Positions 9,474-20,500 of a stretch of DNA of 64,000 bases are shown piece by piece (positions within the stretch are counted from its first letter, which is position 1; each line of letters starts with the position of its first letter). Both the position numbers and the translations under genes were made by a program. Source of the DNA: Vibrio xiamenensis (lineage in GTDB: Bacteria; Pseudomonadota; Gammaproteobacteria; Enterobacterales; Vibrionaceae); assembly GCF_900100015.1 (NCBI RefSeq), contig NZ_FNDD01000001.1, positions 186,001-250,000 of the forward strand, read 5' to 3'. The notes beneath the pieces were generated by a model. That model ran no database searches. It had not been told where the DNA came from and saw nothing but the letters and a program-made list of their open reading frames with translations.

Positions 9474-11669
9474 ATGGCACAAGCCAACTTTTCTTTGCAG
9501 GAAAAAGATCGCAAGCGGTTAATCAAAGATCGGCTGGTGCGAATTGCTGTGTCTATGGGCGGAGTCGGTGTGCTAGGTGCGCTGCTGCTGATCTTCATCT
9601 ATCTCATCATCATGGTACTTCCGCTGTTTGGCGATGCGTCATTGACGCCCAGCCAAGCTAAGCGAGCGATTTCAACGTCTGCGCCTGTTGCTATCGGCGT
9701 TGACGATTATGGTGAAAACGCGTTCGTCATTTCACCGCAAGGCGAAGTGCAATTTTGGCCTTTAACTGGCGTTGCCAGCACACCGTTAAAAACCCAGCAG
9801 ATCCCTGGCAGTCATGACTTATTCAGTCAAACGCCAGCCGCGCAAGGTTGGTATGGTTTTGCATCCAAACAGGGGGATGTGCAGCTGTTTCATCCACGCT
9901 TAAGCAGCGTGATTCATCAGCAATCTCGGCAGTTTTCGCCAAGTGTTGAGCAGCTTACGCCGCCACAAGCGATGTCGATGCAGGTGGCTGGGCGCACGCT
10001 TGAGAAGTTCGTGTTTGCACTCAATAACGGCCAACTGACATTTGCCGCTTGGTATGACGATCAGCGTGTGCGGCTTAAGTGGCAAGATCAATCTCAAGAC
10101 TTTCACAGCTTTAGTTTTGAATCGCCAATCGCGCTTCTTAAGCAGCTATTAATCACGCCGGATGGCTTAACCTTATACGCGCTATCAGGCAGCGATCTGG
10201 TTGTCGCCAAACGTGTCGCCGACCGTTACCAAGTGCGCGAAGTTGTTGATTTGAGCCGCGGAAATGGCGAGCACAACGTTAGCAATATCAGCTTGCTTGC
10301 TGGGGCGTATTCACTTTTGGTGACGTACAGCGATGGTTTGGTTGCACAATGGTTTGATGTGCTTAAGCACGGTGAGCGTAAGCTTACTCAGATTCGCGAG
10401 TTTTCTTTGGCTTCCAACATTCAATTGCTGTTGCCAGATACCTATCGCAAAGGTTTTTACACTTTTTATTCCAACGGCACGGTACAAAGTCATTACACCA
10501 CCAGTGAAAAGTTGGTGATATTCAAACGTGCTTACCAAAAAGCACCGGACATCGCGGCGATGTCGAGCAATGAAGAGTATTTGCTGACGTTCTCCGACAG
10601 CAAACTGAACGTTGCCTACATTGATAATCCGTTCCCGGAAGTGTCGTTGTCGTCGTTGTGGCAAAAAGTCTGGTATGAAGGTTATCCAGAGCCAGAATAC
10701 GTGTGGCAGACCTCATCGGCGAGCGAACAGTTTGAAGCCAAATTTAGTATTGTGCCAATCGCCTTTGGTACCTTTAAAGCTGCGCTGTTTGCGATGTTGT
10801 TTGCGGTTCCTATTGCGGTGCTTGGCGCGATATATACCGCGTATTTTATGAACCCGAAAATGCGCCGCGTGGTTAAGCCATCGATTGAGCTGATGGAAGC
10901 GTTGCCAACGGTGATCATCGGTTTTCTGGCCGGATTATGGTTTGCGCCTTTTGTTGAAAACCACCTCTCTGCGGTGGTGGCTTTGTTGTTGCTACTGCCA
11001 CTTTCAACCATCGTCATCGGTGGTATTTGGCGCTTGCTGCCTAACGCGTGGTTAAACCGTTTACCCAGAGGTTGGCATGCAGCGGTGTTGATGCCAGTCA
11101 TTTTAATCATGACCGCTTTGATTGTGATTCATAGTGGCGATATTGAGTACGCGTTTTTCAGCGGTGATGTGCGGGTATTTTTGGCTGAGCACGGCATCAA
11201 CTTTGATCAGCGTAATGCGCTGGTGGTCGGGTTTGCCATGGGGTTTGCGGTCATTCCAACCATTTTTACCATTGCTGAAGATGCGATTTTTTCGGTGCCG
11301 AAACATCTCTCTGATGGCTCTTTAGCTCTTGGCGCCACGCCATGGCAAACGCTAACTCGGGTGGTTCTTCTTACCGCAAGTCCAGGTATTTTTTCGGCGA
11401 TTATGATGGGGCTTGGCCGCGCGGTTGGTGAAACCATGATCGTGTTAATGGCCACCGGCAATACGCCAATCATGGACTGGAATATTTTGGAAGGTATGCG
11501 CACGCTGTCCGCCACGATTGCGGTCGAAATGCCCGAGTCTGAAGTTGGCAGTTCGCATTTTCGCATTCTGTTTTTTGCCGCACTGTTATTGTTGATGTTT
11601 ACCTTTGCCGTTAACTCATTGGCGGAGTGGGTTCGGCAACGATTGAGAGAGAAATACCGTGCGTTGTAG
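9474..11669 (+). CDS. pstC: phosphate ABC transporter permease PstC with large periplasmic domain
   Basis: 731 residues against 319 for E. coli PstC. One membrane helix (about 25-50) is followed by roughly 375 residues of soluble sequence (about 54-428) with repeated short beta-like stretches and WD-repeat-like spacing (VISPQGEVQFW, GWYGFASKQGDVQLF, ITPDGLTLYALSGSDLVVA). The permease domain follows from about 430 to 725 with the MetI-type loop [18 protein letters not shown] that contacts PstB. Long PstC forms of this kind occur in Vibrio and other gammaproteobacteria; the function of the extra domain is not known to me. ATG with a GAGG ribosome site; first gene of the operon. Confidence 0.94.
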   Translation: MAQANFSLQEKDRKRLIKDRLVRIAVSMGGVGVLGALLLIFIYLIIMVLPLFGDASLTPSQAKRAISTSAPVAIGVDDYGENAFVISPQGEVQFWPLTGVASTPLKTQQIPGSHDLFSQTPAAQGWYGFASKQGDVQLFHPRLSSVIHQQSRQFSPSVEQLTPPQAMSMQVAGRTLEKFVFALNNGQLTFAAWYDDQRVRLKWQDQSQDFHSFSFESPIALLKQLLITPDGLTLYALSGSDLVVAKRVADRYQVREVVDLSRGNGEHNVSNISLLAGAYSLLVTYSDGLVAQWFDVLKHGERKLTQIREFSLASNIQLLLPDTYRKGFYTFYSNGTVQSHYTTSEKLVIFKRAYQKAPDIAAMSSNEEYLLTFSDSKLNVAYIDNPFPEVSLSSLWQKVWYEGYPEPEYVWQTSSASEQFEAKFSIVPIAFGTFKAALFAMLFAVPIAVLGAIYTAYFMNPKMRRVVKPSIELMEALPTVIIGFLAGLWFAPFVENHLSAVVALLLLLPLSTIVIGGIWRLLPNAWLNRLPRGWHAAVLMPVILIMTALIVIHSGDIEYAFFSGDVRVFLAEHGINFDQRNALVVGFAMGFAVIPTIFTIAEDAIFSVPKHLSDGSLALGATPWQTLTRVVLLTASPGIFSAIMMGLGRAVGETMIVLMATGNTPIMDWNILEGMRTLSATIAVEMPESEVGSSHFRILFFAALLLLMFTFAVNSLAEWVRQRLREKYRAL

Positions 11670-11701
11670 TGAACTCTCTTTGAATGTTGGAGCGCGTTAT
11701 T

Positions 11702-13348
11702 GTGTCTAATTGGTTGAAATCCGGCGCGCCTTGGATCTGGCTGACAGGTGGTGCCGTCAGCATTAGTTTGCTATCGGTCATGGGGTTGATTCTGCTGATA
11801 GGCTGGAAGGGATTGTCTTTCTTCTGGCCTGCACCTCTTTACCAGTGGCAAACACAAGATGGTGACATTTTGATTGGTCAGCTGTACGCCAAAGAAGATG
11901 TGCCGATAAGCCATCTGCGCGAGATGAAAGTCAAATTGCCGCAAGATGTTGAAGACAAAGGCTTGGTCAGCCGTTTAAGTATTAAAGTTGCCAACCGTGA
12001 GCTCTATACTTCGGATTTCATTTCGCTGCTGGAGTTTCAAGTTCATCAAGTCACTACGCCAGCCAATTGGGCGGTGATTGAGCGTAATCGAGACGGCGAT
12101 TTTTACGGCCAGCCGATTGAATATCGTGATGCCAACGGCAATGTCGAAAAAGACATTCGTCAAGCGATGACTTCCGGCTTGGCGTATGCCGAGGTGGTGC
12201 GCAGTGAAATCGACCGATTGATCACTGAAGATATTGAAGTTGTTAGTAACAAGCTGGAAAATTTGCGTTTAGAAAAACGTCGCCGCGAACTCAACAATAA
12301 GCTCGATGAGGCGTTTTTGACTCGCTATCAGAAAGAGTTTTCAACTCAGACTGAGCAGTTGATTAAAGTCGAAGCGCAGGTCGATGGATTACGTCACCAA
12401 CTGCAAAATCAGGTTCTGGTGGTCAAAGACATGTCTGGGCAGCGAGTTGAGATTACGCTGGAAAACATTCTCGATATCTGGTTTCCCAACCAAATGTCGA
12501 CCATGGATAAGTTCGCCCATTGGGGCAAACAGGTGTGGAAATTCTTATCTGACGCGCCGCGTGAATCCAACTCCGAAGGCGGTGTTTTTCCGGCGATGTT
12601 TGGCACTGTGCTGCTAGTGCTGATCATGTCGATCATCGTGATGCCGCTTGGCGTGATCGCTGCGATTTATCTGCATGAATACGCGCGTAATACGCTGCTG
12701 ACACGCATTATTCGCGTTGCGGTCATCAACCTTGCAGGTGTGCCATCGATTGTCTACGGCGTGTTTGGTCTGGGCTTTTTCGTCTATACCTTAGGAAGCA
12801 GTATCGATCAGATTTTTTACGCCGAGCGTTTACCTGCGCCGACCTTCGGTACGCCAGGGCTACTTTGGTCAGCATTGACACTGGCAGTGCTGACATTGCC
12901 AGTGGTTATTGTTTCAACCGAAGAGGGTTTAACTCGCATTCCGTCGTCGGTACGCCATGGATCACTTGCGCTCGGTGCGACCCAGTTTGAAACCATGTGG
13001 CGAATTGTGTTGCCGATGGCAAGTCCGGCGATCATTACCGGGTTGATTCTTGCGGTGGCACGCGCCGCTGGAGAAGTGGCTCCATTAATGCTGGTAGGGG
13101 TAGTGAAATTGGCGTCGAACTTACCCGTGGATGGGCAATTTCCATATTTGCATTTAGAACGTAAATTCATGCATTTAGGTTTTCATATTTACGATGTTGG
13201 CTTTCAAACCACTAATATTGAAGCGGCGAGACCGCTGGTTTACGCCACCTCGTTTTTGCTGGTGACGGTGATTATTAGCCTTAACCTAACCGCCATTAGT
13301 ATTCGCAATAACTTGCGCGAGAAATACCGAACTTTAGGGCAAGATTAA
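11702..13348 (+). CDS. pstA: phosphate ABC transporter permease PstA with N-terminal extension
   Basis: 548 residues from GTG 11702, chosen because GGAG at 11689-11692 is correctly spaced; an ATG at 11684 in frame has no visible ribosome site. E. coli PstA is 296 residues. Order: one helix (about 10-35), a periplasmic extension that includes a charged coiled-coil-like stretch (about 169-245), then the permease domain (about 293-545) with [20 protein letters not shown] as the PstB-contact loop. With PstC it forms the phosphate channel. It starts 32 bp after pstC and ends 2 bp before pstB, consistent with one operon. Confidence 0.93.
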   Translation: MSNWLKSGAPWIWLTGGAVSISLLSVMGLILLIGWKGLSFFWPAPLYQWQTQDGDILIGQLYAKEDVPISHLREMKVKLPQDVEDKGLVSRLSIKVANRELYTSDFISLLEFQVHQVTTPANWAVIERNRDGDFYGQPIEYRDANGNVEKDIRQAMTSGLAYAEVVRSEIDRLITEDIEVVSNKLENLRLEKRRRELNNKLDEAFLTRYQKEFSTQTEQLIKVEAQVDGLRHQLQNQVLVVKDMSGQRVEITLENILDIWFPNQMSTMDKFAHWGKQVWKFLSDAPRESNSEGGVFPAMFGTVLLVLIMSIIVMPLGVIAAIYLHEYARNTLLTRIIRVAVINLAGVPSIVYGVFGLGFFVYTLGSSIDQIFYAERLPAPTFGTPGLLWSALTLAVLTLPVVIVSTEEGLTRIPSSVRHGSLALGATQFETMWRIVLPMASPAIITGLILAVARAAGEVAPLMLVGVVKLASNLPVDGQFPYLHLERKFMHLGFHIYDVGFQTTNIEAARPLVYATSFLLVTVIISLNLTAISIRNNLREKYRTLGQD

Positions 13349-13350
13349 CC

Positions 13351-14169
13351 ATGTTTTCTGTCAATCAAGCATTGGGCTACGGCGCCCTATTAGACGTTAA
13401 TAATTTAACTGATGACCAGACCGCGATTGCGATTGAGCATTTGAATCTGTTTTACAAAAGCAGTCGGGCACTGACGGATATCTCCATGCGCATTCCTAAA
13501 GGCCAAGTGACGGCGTTTATCGGTCCGTCAGGTTGTGGTAAATCGACCTTGCTGCGCTGTATTAATCGCATGAACGATTTGGTTGAAGGGTGTCATGTCG
13601 AGGGTGAAGTCAAACTGCACGGCAAAAATGTTTATGATCCGACGGTCGATGTCGCCACCTTAAGACGTCGAGTGGGTATGGTATTCCAAAGACCGAATCC
13701 ATTTCCTAAATCGATCTACGAAAACGTAGTTTATGGCTTACGCTTACAAGGAATAAAGAACAGCCGAGCGCTTGATGATGCGGTGGAACGTTCGCTGCGC
13801 GCAGCGGCGCTTTGGGACGAAGTGAAAGACCGTCTGCATGAAAATGCGTTTGGTTTATCGGGTGGTCAGCAGCAACGTTTGGTGATAGCCAGAGCGATTG
13901 CGATTGAGCCAGAGGTGCTGCTGCTCGATGAACCGACATCGGCGCTGGATCCGATATCAACCTTGACCATTGAAGAGTTGATCAACGATCTTAAAACCAA
14001 ATACACCGTGGTGATCGTTACTCACAACATGCAACAAGCGGCGCGAGTCAGTGACCACACCGCCTTTATTCATATGGGAAAGTTGATCGAGTACTCAGAT
14101 ACTGACTCAATTTTCACCTCGCCATTGAAAAAACAGACAGAAGACTACATTACAGGGCGGTATGGTTGA
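13351..14169 (+). CDS. pstB: phosphate ABC transporter ATP-binding protein PstB
   Basis: 272 residues (E. coli PstB 257; about 20 extra at the N-terminus). Walker A GPSGCGKS at 58-65, Q-loop [17 protein letters not shown] typical of PstB, signature [14 protein letters not shown], Walker [13 protein letters not shown] and the switch His in [15 protein letters not shown]. It powers phosphate import through PstCA and takes part in PhoR signalling with PhoU. Confidence 0.97.
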   Translation: MFSVNQALGYGALLDVNNLTDDQTAIAIEHLNLFYKSSRALTDISMRIPKGQVTAFIGPSGCGKSTLLRCINRMNDLVEGCHVEGEVKLHGKNVYDPTVDVATLRRRVGMVFQRPNPFPKSIYENVVYGLRLQGIKNSRALDDAVERSLRAAALWDEVKDRLHENAFGLSGGQQQRLVIARAIAIEPEVLLLDEPTSALDPISTLTIEELINDLKTKYTVVIVTHNMQQAARVSDHTAFIHMGKLIEYSDTDSIFTSPLKKQTEDYITGRYG

Positions 14170-14224
14170 TCAAGGATAAGGTTAGCCAAACGCAAGTCAT
14201 ATACCGAAGGAGTCGCGAAGTAGA

Positions 14225-14929
14225 ATGAATTTTGGTCGTCACATTTCTGGACAATTTAACGTCGAATTGGAATCGATTCGTACCCATGTATTGACCATGG
14301 GTGGGTTGGTCGAACAGCAATTGTCGTTTGCCATGCAAGCTCTGCACAAAGACGATGTCGAGCTGGCCAGAAAAGTGGTGCGTGATGATCATAAAGTCAA
14401 CAGCATGGAAGTGTCGATTGATGAAGCCTGTACGCGAATTATCGCTAAGCGCCAGCCGACCGCCAAAGATTTGCGCCTTATTATCGCGATCATCAAAACC
14501 ATTACTGACCTCGAGCGCATCGGCGATGTAGCAACCAAAATCGCCTACGTTGCGATTGAAAGCCCTGCGACCCAAGACCGTGAATTTAATATTTCGCTCG
14601 AACCTTTGTGCCGCCAAGCCATCAGCATGTTGCATCAAGTTCTCGATGCGTTTGCGCGTATGGATGTCGATGCTGCCGCTCATGTGTATAAGCTGGATGA
14701 TAAAATCGACGCCGAATATGAAGCGGTGATTCGCCAGCTAATGTCCTTTATGGCCGATGACCCGAAAAATATTCCACATATTTTGCAAGTGATGTGGTCT
14801 GCACGTGCCATAGAGCGGGTTGGCGATCGCTGTCAGAACATCTGTGAATACATTATTTACTTTGTGAAGGGTAAAGATGTTCGCCATTTAAGTGGCCATC
14901 AAACGATTGATGATGCATTAAAATCCTGA
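14225..14929 (+). CDS. phoU: phosphate signalling protein PhoU
   Basis: 234 residues forming two PhoU helical-bundle repeats; the metal-binding E/D pattern appears as [17 protein letters not shown] in the first repeat and [20 protein letters not shown] in the second. It is a cytoplasmic repressor of PhoR kinase output when phosphate is plentiful and restrains Pst uptake. Last gene of the pst operon, 55 bp after pstB with a GAAGGAG ribosome site upstream, followed by a strong terminator. Confidence 0.97.
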   Translation: MNFGRHISGQFNVELESIRTHVLTMGGLVEQQLSFAMQALHKDDVELARKVVRDDHKVNSMEVSIDEACTRIIAKRQPTAKDLRLIIAIIKTITDLERIGDVATKIAYVAIESPATQDREFNISLEPLCRQAISMLHQVLDAFARMDVDAAAHVYKLDDKIDAEYEAVIRQLMSFMADDPKNIPHILQVMWSARAIERVGDRCQNICEYIIYFVKGKDVRHLSGHQTIDDALKS

Positions 14930-14964
14930 TGACACACACATCGATGATGAGTGAATAAACACCC

Positions 14965-14990
14965 AACGCCGAGCTTGCTCGGCGTTTTTG
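14965..14990 (+). terminator. Rho-independent terminator after phoU
   Basis: AACGCCGAGC (14965-14974) pairs with GCTCGGCGTT (14977-14986), followed by T. It also lies just past the convergent cutC stop. Confidence 0.92.
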
Positions 14991-14997
14991 ATGGATG

Positions 14998-15750
14998 CTA
15001 TTTTAGCGCTTGAAGCGCATCGACCACAGACTGAATTGCTGCGCTGCTGGTGATAGGGACGACGAAATCATTGACGTTTTTGCTGCCCATATGGGCTTGG
15101 TTTGCCGCCTTGTTCATCAAAGAAGGGCGAGAGGTTTTCCCCGATAAATGTACCTCGCGAATAGCGCATTGAGTGACAATTTGCGCAACGTTTTGCGCGT
15201 TAAGTCCAGCGCCCGCCATAATGGTGATTCGCCCAGCCGCCAAGCTTTGCATCTGCTTAAGCGTCTCAATCCCAGAGACGACATCCGCGGCTAAGCCCGA
15301 AGTCAGTACTCGCTCACAACCCAGTTCAATCACTTGCTCTAAAGACTTAAGCGCATCACGGCTTTGATCAATCGCGCGATGAAACGTGACACCAAGACCC
15401 AGTTGATGAGCCAAATCAATCAATGGCTTGGCACGCACGACGTCAATTTCGCCATCGGCGGTTAACAGCCCTAACACCACGCCTTGTAAGTTTGCTGTTG
15501 CTGCGGCTTGGATGTCACTTGCCATCATTGCAATATCGTCGTCGTCATAGAGAAAATCGCCTTGGCGCGGGCGAATCATGGCGTAAATCGGTACGCTCGA
15601 TTGCTTGGCCGCTTGTTGCATCATGCCAAAACTTGGCGTTAAACCACCCAGTGTCAGTGATGAGCACAGTTCGATGCGAGTTGCGCCGCCTGCGATCGCC
15701 AAATACAGCGATTCTAAGTTATCAATACAGACTTCAATTTGATAATTCAT
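14998..15750 (-). CDS. cutC: CutC family protein (copper homeostasis)
   Basis: 250 residues from the ATG at 15750, which has an AAGGTG ribosome site; the frame extends ten codons upstream without one. The protein is a TIM barrel with the CutC blocks GGATRIELCSSLTLGGLTPSFGMM, MIRPRQGDFLYDDDD, VTFHRAIDQS, RVLTSGLAADV and IMAGAGLNAQNV. It is cytoplasmic; a role in copper handling was proposed for E. coli CutC but later disputed, so the exact function is open. Single gene, convergent with the pst operon. Confidence 0.93.
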   Translation of the reverse strand: MNYQIEVCIDNLESLYLAIAGGATRIELCSSLTLGGLTPSFGMMQQAAKQSSVPIYAMIRPRQGDFLYDDDDIAMMASDIQAAATANLQGVVLGLLTADGEIDVVRAKPLIDLAHQLGLGVTFHRAIDQSRDALKSLEQVIELGCERVLTSGLAADVVSGIETLKQMQSLAAGRITIMAGAGLNAQNVAQIVTQCAIREVHLSGKTSRPSLMNKAANQAHMGSKNVNDFVVPITSSAAIQSVVDALQALK

Positions 15751-15828
15751 GCTTTGCACCTTGGATTGGATTCGCATCATTGTAGCCGATTGTGGAGGGG
15801 GATATCTTGCTTATCATAGCGCTTAGCA

Positions 15829-15870
15829 AAGTTAAAAATGCGCAATAAAAAGTTAAAAATGCGCAATAAA
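15829..15870. repeat. perfect tandem duplication of 21 bp
   Basis: 15829-15849 and 15850-15870 are identical and directly adjacent (unit starts AAGTTAAAAATGCGCAATAA). The second copy abuts the yebG terminator. Confidence 0.95.
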
Positions 15871-15891
15871 AAAGCCCTCATTTGAGGGCTT
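15866..15891 (-). terminator. Rho-independent terminator after yebG
   Basis: AAGCCCTCA (15872-15880) pairs with TGAGGGCTT (15883-15891). On the minus strand it is followed by a run of six T. Confidence 0.9.
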
Positions 15892-15915
15892 AATATCATC
15901 ACGCGGCAGTGCGAG

Positions 15916-16215
15916 TTACGCCGCGTCTTCTTGTTGCTCAGCGTCTTCAACCGCAGCAACTTTCTTCGCTTTCTTTGGCGCTGGGCGACGTTTAGCGCCG
16001 AGTGCGAACAACAATTCTTCTTTATTTTGAGCGAGGAACATGGCCAAATCTTCTTGCTTAGCTTCGTCTTCGATCAGTTCGCTTTTACCTAACAAGCCAA
16101 AAAGCTCATCTGCCATATCCAGCATCTTATCGTAAGCATCTGCTTCCGCTTTTGAGGTAAAAGTCATTTTTTCTTCTCCGTTACGTTCTACCACGTACTT
16201 GACGATTACAGCCAT
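15916..16215 (-). CDS. yebG: YebG family SOS-inducible protein
   Basis: 99 residues; MAVIVKYVVERNGEEKMTFTSKAEADAYDKMLDMAD closely matches E. coli YebG (96 aa). The N-terminal half is the conserved domain, and the C-terminus is Lys/Ala-rich then acidic and variable. YebG is DNA-damage inducible in E. coli, with unclear biochemical function. A LexA box stands 38 bp before the ATG, and a terminator follows the stop, so the gene is a complete single unit. Confidence 0.93.
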   Translation of the reverse strand: MAVIVKYVVERNGEEKMTFTSKAEADAYDKMLDMADELFGLLGKSELIEDEAKQEDLAMFLAQNKEELLFALGAKRRPAPKKAKKVAAVEDAEQQEDAA

Positions 16216-16252
16216 GGTGCATCCTCTGTGTTTGAATTCGTTACGTTAATCA

Positions 16253-16268
16253 CTGTCTTTTTATACAG
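16253..16268 (-). promoter_or_regulatory. LexA (SOS) box for yebG
   Basis: CTGT-N8-ACAG (CTGTCTTTTTATACAG) is an exact core match with an AT-rich spacer, placed just upstream of yebG. Confidence 0.87.
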
Positions 16269-16328
16269 TTTTCGCAGGCCGCTGTCCAGTTGAAGTCTGA
16301 ATTATGAGAACCGTCTGACGTCGAATGC

Positions 16329-17225
16329 TCAATCTGTGCGCTGCCATTGGTGGCAAAACTGAATAAACTGTTTGAGCAGTGGACTTTGATATTTTTCTTT
16401 ATGCACCAGTAACCAATAGCGACGCTTCATATCAAGGGGAAAATGCAGTTGAGTTAAGCGCCCATCATTGAGCGCCGCTTGCGCCGCTAATTGGGATAAA
16501 CACGCCAGCCCAAGTCCGGCACTGACGCTATTGATGATCGCTTCGGTGGTGTTGAGCTCAAACGCTTCATGCCAGTGTTCAAGTCGCGGCGCAACGGTGC
16601 GAAGGAAAAATTCCCGAGTGCCAGAGCCGGGTTCGCGTAGTATCCATTGGCTCTGTTCCAGCGCGCCAATCGAAACCGAGGATTGCTGAGCGAGCGGGTG
16701 ACTTGGGCTACAGACGATGCACATTTCATCACTGCTGAACTGGGTTGAAATCAGCTCGGGATGCAGCGTTTTCCCTTCAATAAGAGCGATATCCAGCTCG
16801 TAGTCGACCAGCTTTTGACAGATCAGCGCAGAGTTGGAAATAAACAGGCTTTGCGATAAATGCAGGGTTTGGCGGCGAAAGTCACTCAGCAAATAGGGCG
16901 CGACTTGATTACCTATGGTGTCACTGGCACCAACATGCAGCTGCCCAGACAAGCCTTGCTGTTCATCAAACAGATGGCGAATATCATCGCTGCGTTGCAG
17001 TAACTCATCGGCAAGTGGCAGCAGTTTTTGTCCTTCTTGATTGAGGATCAAACGGTTATTGACTCGATCAAACAGCGCATGACCAATCTGCTTTTCCAGT
17101 TCGCCCAGCGCCATACTGACCGCGGCTTTGGATAAAAACAAAGTTTCAGCCGCTGCGGTTAAGGTATTATTTTGTGTGATCGCCATAAAGACATTGAGCT
17201 GCTTTAACGAAATATTACTGGCCAT
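16329..17225 (-). CDS. LysR-family transcriptional regulator
   Basis: 298 residues from ATG 17225 (an in-frame TTG lies 9 bp upstream). The winged-helix DNA-binding domain (about 5-63) reads LKQLNVFMAITQNNTLTAAAETLFLSKAAVSMALGELEKQIG, and the CysB-type effector domain spans about 88-293. The closest known pattern is YeiE/CysB-like LysR proteins. Its usual divergent target gene appears to have decayed: the upstream region holds only an N-terminal fragment of a TDT transporter (17277-17370), so this regulator may have lost a local target. Confidence 0.9.
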   Translation of the reverse strand: MASNISLKQLNVFMAITQNNTLTAAAETLFLSKAAVSMALGELEKQIGHALFDRVNNRLILNQEGQKLLPLADELLQRSDDIRHLFDEQQGLSGQLHVGASDTIGNQVAPYLLSDFRRQTLHLSQSLFISNSALICQKLVDYELDIALIEGKTLHPELISTQFSSDEMCIVCSPSHPLAQQSSVSIGALEQSQWILREPGSGTREFFLRTVAPRLEHWHEAFELNTTEAIINSVSAGLGLACLSQLAAQAALNDGRLTQLHFPLDMKRRYWLLVHKEKYQSPLLKQFIQFCHQWQRTD

Positions 17226-17276
17226 AGTGTTCAACTTTACTTAACGATTGTTCTGAATAATTAGATATTTAAGAAC

Positions 17277-17370
17277 ATGATGCAAGCGTAATTTGGCTTC
17301 CACACCAATGGCTGGGCCGGTGCTTGGTATCGCAAGTTTAGGTTGGAGCTTGGAAAATGCAGCGTCGTGT
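17277..17370 (+). pseudogene. N-terminal remnant of a TDT-family (TehA-like) transporter
   Basis: The frame at 17284-17370 translates to ...NLASTPMAGPVLGIASLGWSLENA, which resembles the first helix of TDT transporters (pattern TPMAG.ALGIASLGW.WEN, from memory of the family). The only nearby start, ATGATGCAAGCG at 17277, is one base out of frame, and removing one A from the TAA that follows would restore MMQAYLASTPMAG. After about residue 28 the similarity ends and the frame stops at 17403. So a frameshift plus a large deletion left about 94 bp. Divergent TDT/LysR pairs are common, which supports the reading. Confidence 0.6.
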
Positions 17371-17529
17371 TTAAAAGTAACCGTACGCTATTTGTACTGT
17401 TTCATTTTATAGCCCAAACCCCTGCGCGCTGCTTAACCTTTTGACACATTAGACCGCTGTTTTTGCTCCGGAAACGGCGGCCACTATGCTAACCTTGAGC
17501 TACTTTTGGCAAATGGACATTGGGCTACT

Positions 17530-20500
17530 GTGTTTACGGTTTATCACTCAAATCAAGTCGACATCCTCAAATCTCTGCTGGTGGAATTGATTCGTCTCAA
17601 TCCATTGCAAAACCCGTTTGAAGCTGAGCAGATTCTGGTGCAAAGCCCGGGAATGTCACAGTGGCTAAAAATGGAGTTAGCCAAAGAGTTCGGCGTTGCC
17701 GCCAATATTGAGTTTCCGTTACCTGCCACCTTCATTTGGCAGATGTTTACTCAAGTTCTGCCCGATGTGCCAACCCGCAGCGCGTTTAACAAAGAGGCGA
17801 TGACTTGGAAGTTGATGCAGGTGCTCCCTGATTTGCTGCCGCGTGCGGAATTTGCCCCTCTTGAGCGTTACCTCGCCGACGACAATCATAGTGCCAAGCT
17901 TTTTCAGTTAGCTGAGAAAATAGCGGATATTTTTGATGGCTATTTGGTGTATCGCCCGGAATGGATTGCCAGTTGGGAAAGTGGCCAGCCTGTCGCCGAG
18001 CTTGGTGATGAACATCCATGGCAGCCGATTTTATGGCAAGCGCTGTATGATCACACGGTCGCGCTTGGCCAGTCACCGTATCATCGCGCCAATTTGTACG
18101 AACACTTTATCGATGCGTTACAAAGCGGAATCGATCAAGCTGAGCATTTTCCTAAACGTTTGTTCGTGTTTGGTATTTCATCGCTGCCGCCACGTTATAT
18201 GGACGCACTTAAAGCCATCGGCGAGCATGTTGATGTGCATCTAATGTTTACCAACCCATGCCGTTATTACTGGGGCGAGGTGCGCGACCGTAAATATTTG
18301 GCGCGCTTAGCCGCCAAACATCGCCAGCATTTGGTGTGGCAAAACAATCACTCTGAGTTTGATGGTCACAGCGAGCAGCTTAAAGGCAGTGTTGAAGATA
18401 ACCTCAGTGATGAGCTGCACACCGATGTGGTAGGCAATAGCTTACTGGCGTCGATGGGCAAACTTGGACGCGACAACATGTATTTATTGTCGCAGTTGGA
18501 ATCAAGCGAAATCGAAGCGTTTGTTGATATCGACCGCGACAGCCTGCTGCATCATCTGCAAGCCGATATTTTGGCGTTGGAAGAGCACCAAAACGATAAT
18601 CAGCTGTTATCAAGTCAGCACAAACCGATGATCGCAGCGCCAGATCGCTCGTTAACTCTGCATGCTTGCCACTCGCCAATGCGAGAAGTGGAAGTGTTGC
18701 ACGACCAATTGCTGGCGATGTTTGACCGTGACCCCGAGTTAAAGCCGCGTGACATCATCGTCATGGTGGCGGACATCAACGCTTATAGTCCAGCGATTCA
18801 GGCGGTGTTTGGTAATGCCCCGGGTGAACGTTTTATTCCTTATTCGATTTCCGATCGCAGCGCCGCGCAAGAAAGCCCGATTCTCAACGCTTTTCTTCAG
18901 TTGGTGGCACTGCCACAAAGCCGCTGCTTGGCATCAGAGTTACTGGAGCTGTTGGAAATTCCGGCGGTCATGAAACGCTTTGAACTGGATGACAGCGAGT
19001 TTTTACTGGCTAAGCAATGGGTTGAAGAGTCGGGGATTCGCTGGGGGCTGAATGAGCACACCGCCACCGAATTTGACCTGCCAGCCAACCGTCATAACAC
19101 TTGGCAATTTGGTATTGAGCGCATGCTACTTGGCTACGCGATGCCAAATGATGCCGGGCTGTTTCAGCGCCAGCAAGGGGACTACATTGCCCCATATAAC
19201 GAAGTGCAAGGGCTTGGCGCAGAGCTCGCTGGCAAGCTCGCCAGTTTCATCGATAAAGTGGCGTTTTATCACCGAGCGTTTGCCAACACTCAAGAAATTG
19301 AGCAATGGCGCGAGTTATTACTCGGATTGTTGGATGATTTCTTCGCTGTCGAACTTGAAGGTGAAATGGCACTGAAGTCGATTGTGGATACTCTGACTCA
19401 GCTAAAAGAGCAGCTTGATGATGCCGGTTTTAAGGCGCCGATTTCTCCAGAGATCATCACTCAGTATCTGCAAAATAAACTCTCCGGTACGCGAGTAAGT
19501 CAGCGTTTTCTCGCCGGACAAGTCAATTTTTGTACTCTGATGCCGATGCGCTCGATTCCGTTTAAAGTGGTTTGTCTGCTGGGAATGAACGATGGCGTCT
19601 ATCCGCGTTCAATGCCGCCAGAAAGTTTTGATTTGATGACCGGACGCACTCGCCCTGGCGATCGCTCACGTCGAGATGATGACCGTTACCTGTTTTTGGA
19701 AGCGCTGCTCTCAGCGCAGCAGTCGCTCTACATCAGCTACGTGGGACGTTCGATTCAAGACAATACGCCGCGCGTACCGTCGGTGCTGGTGACTGAGCTG
19801 ATGGAATACTGTCAGCAAAATTACTGCTTAGAAGGGGATGACGCTCTGGCAGTCGATGATTCCGGCCAGCGTCTTCTCGATGTGTTGACGACTCATCATG
19901 CGATGACGCCATTTAGCCCGAATGCGTTTCTCTTGCCGCAGCCGAGTTATGCGAAAGAGTGGTTGCCCGCTGCCAATCGCGCCGGCATGAAAAGTGGCGA
20001 ATTTGCTCAGCCACTTGATGATTTTCTGCGTGATGTCAGCTTTCCTGTTGAGCTCGATTTGGTTGAACTACAGCGATTTTGGCGCTTGCCGGTGCAGTAT
20101 TTCTTCAACCGCCGCTTGAAAGTGGTGTTTGAACCGCCACTTCCTGTGATGCAAGACGATGAGCCGTTTGCGCTGGGCGGATTAGAAAGTTACCAGCTAC
20201 GCGATGGCCTGCTTGAGGCATTTTTGCACAGTCGCGATCACAGCCAAGAGGCCTTAGATGCCATTGCCAAAAACTATGTTGAACAGCAACGCGCCGAGGG
20301 TAAGTTGCCGTTTGGTGCGTTTGGCGAAATCGAATTTGCCGCTAACCAAGTGCAAACCCACGATTTACTGCAAGAACTCAGTTTTGTCACCGCGACGCCT
20401 CTGGATGATATCGATGTTAACCTGCAATTTGATTTCCTTAATGACAGTCAGCAGGGCGATGGCAAACCAGTGCAATTGGTCGGTTGGCTGACGCAACATT

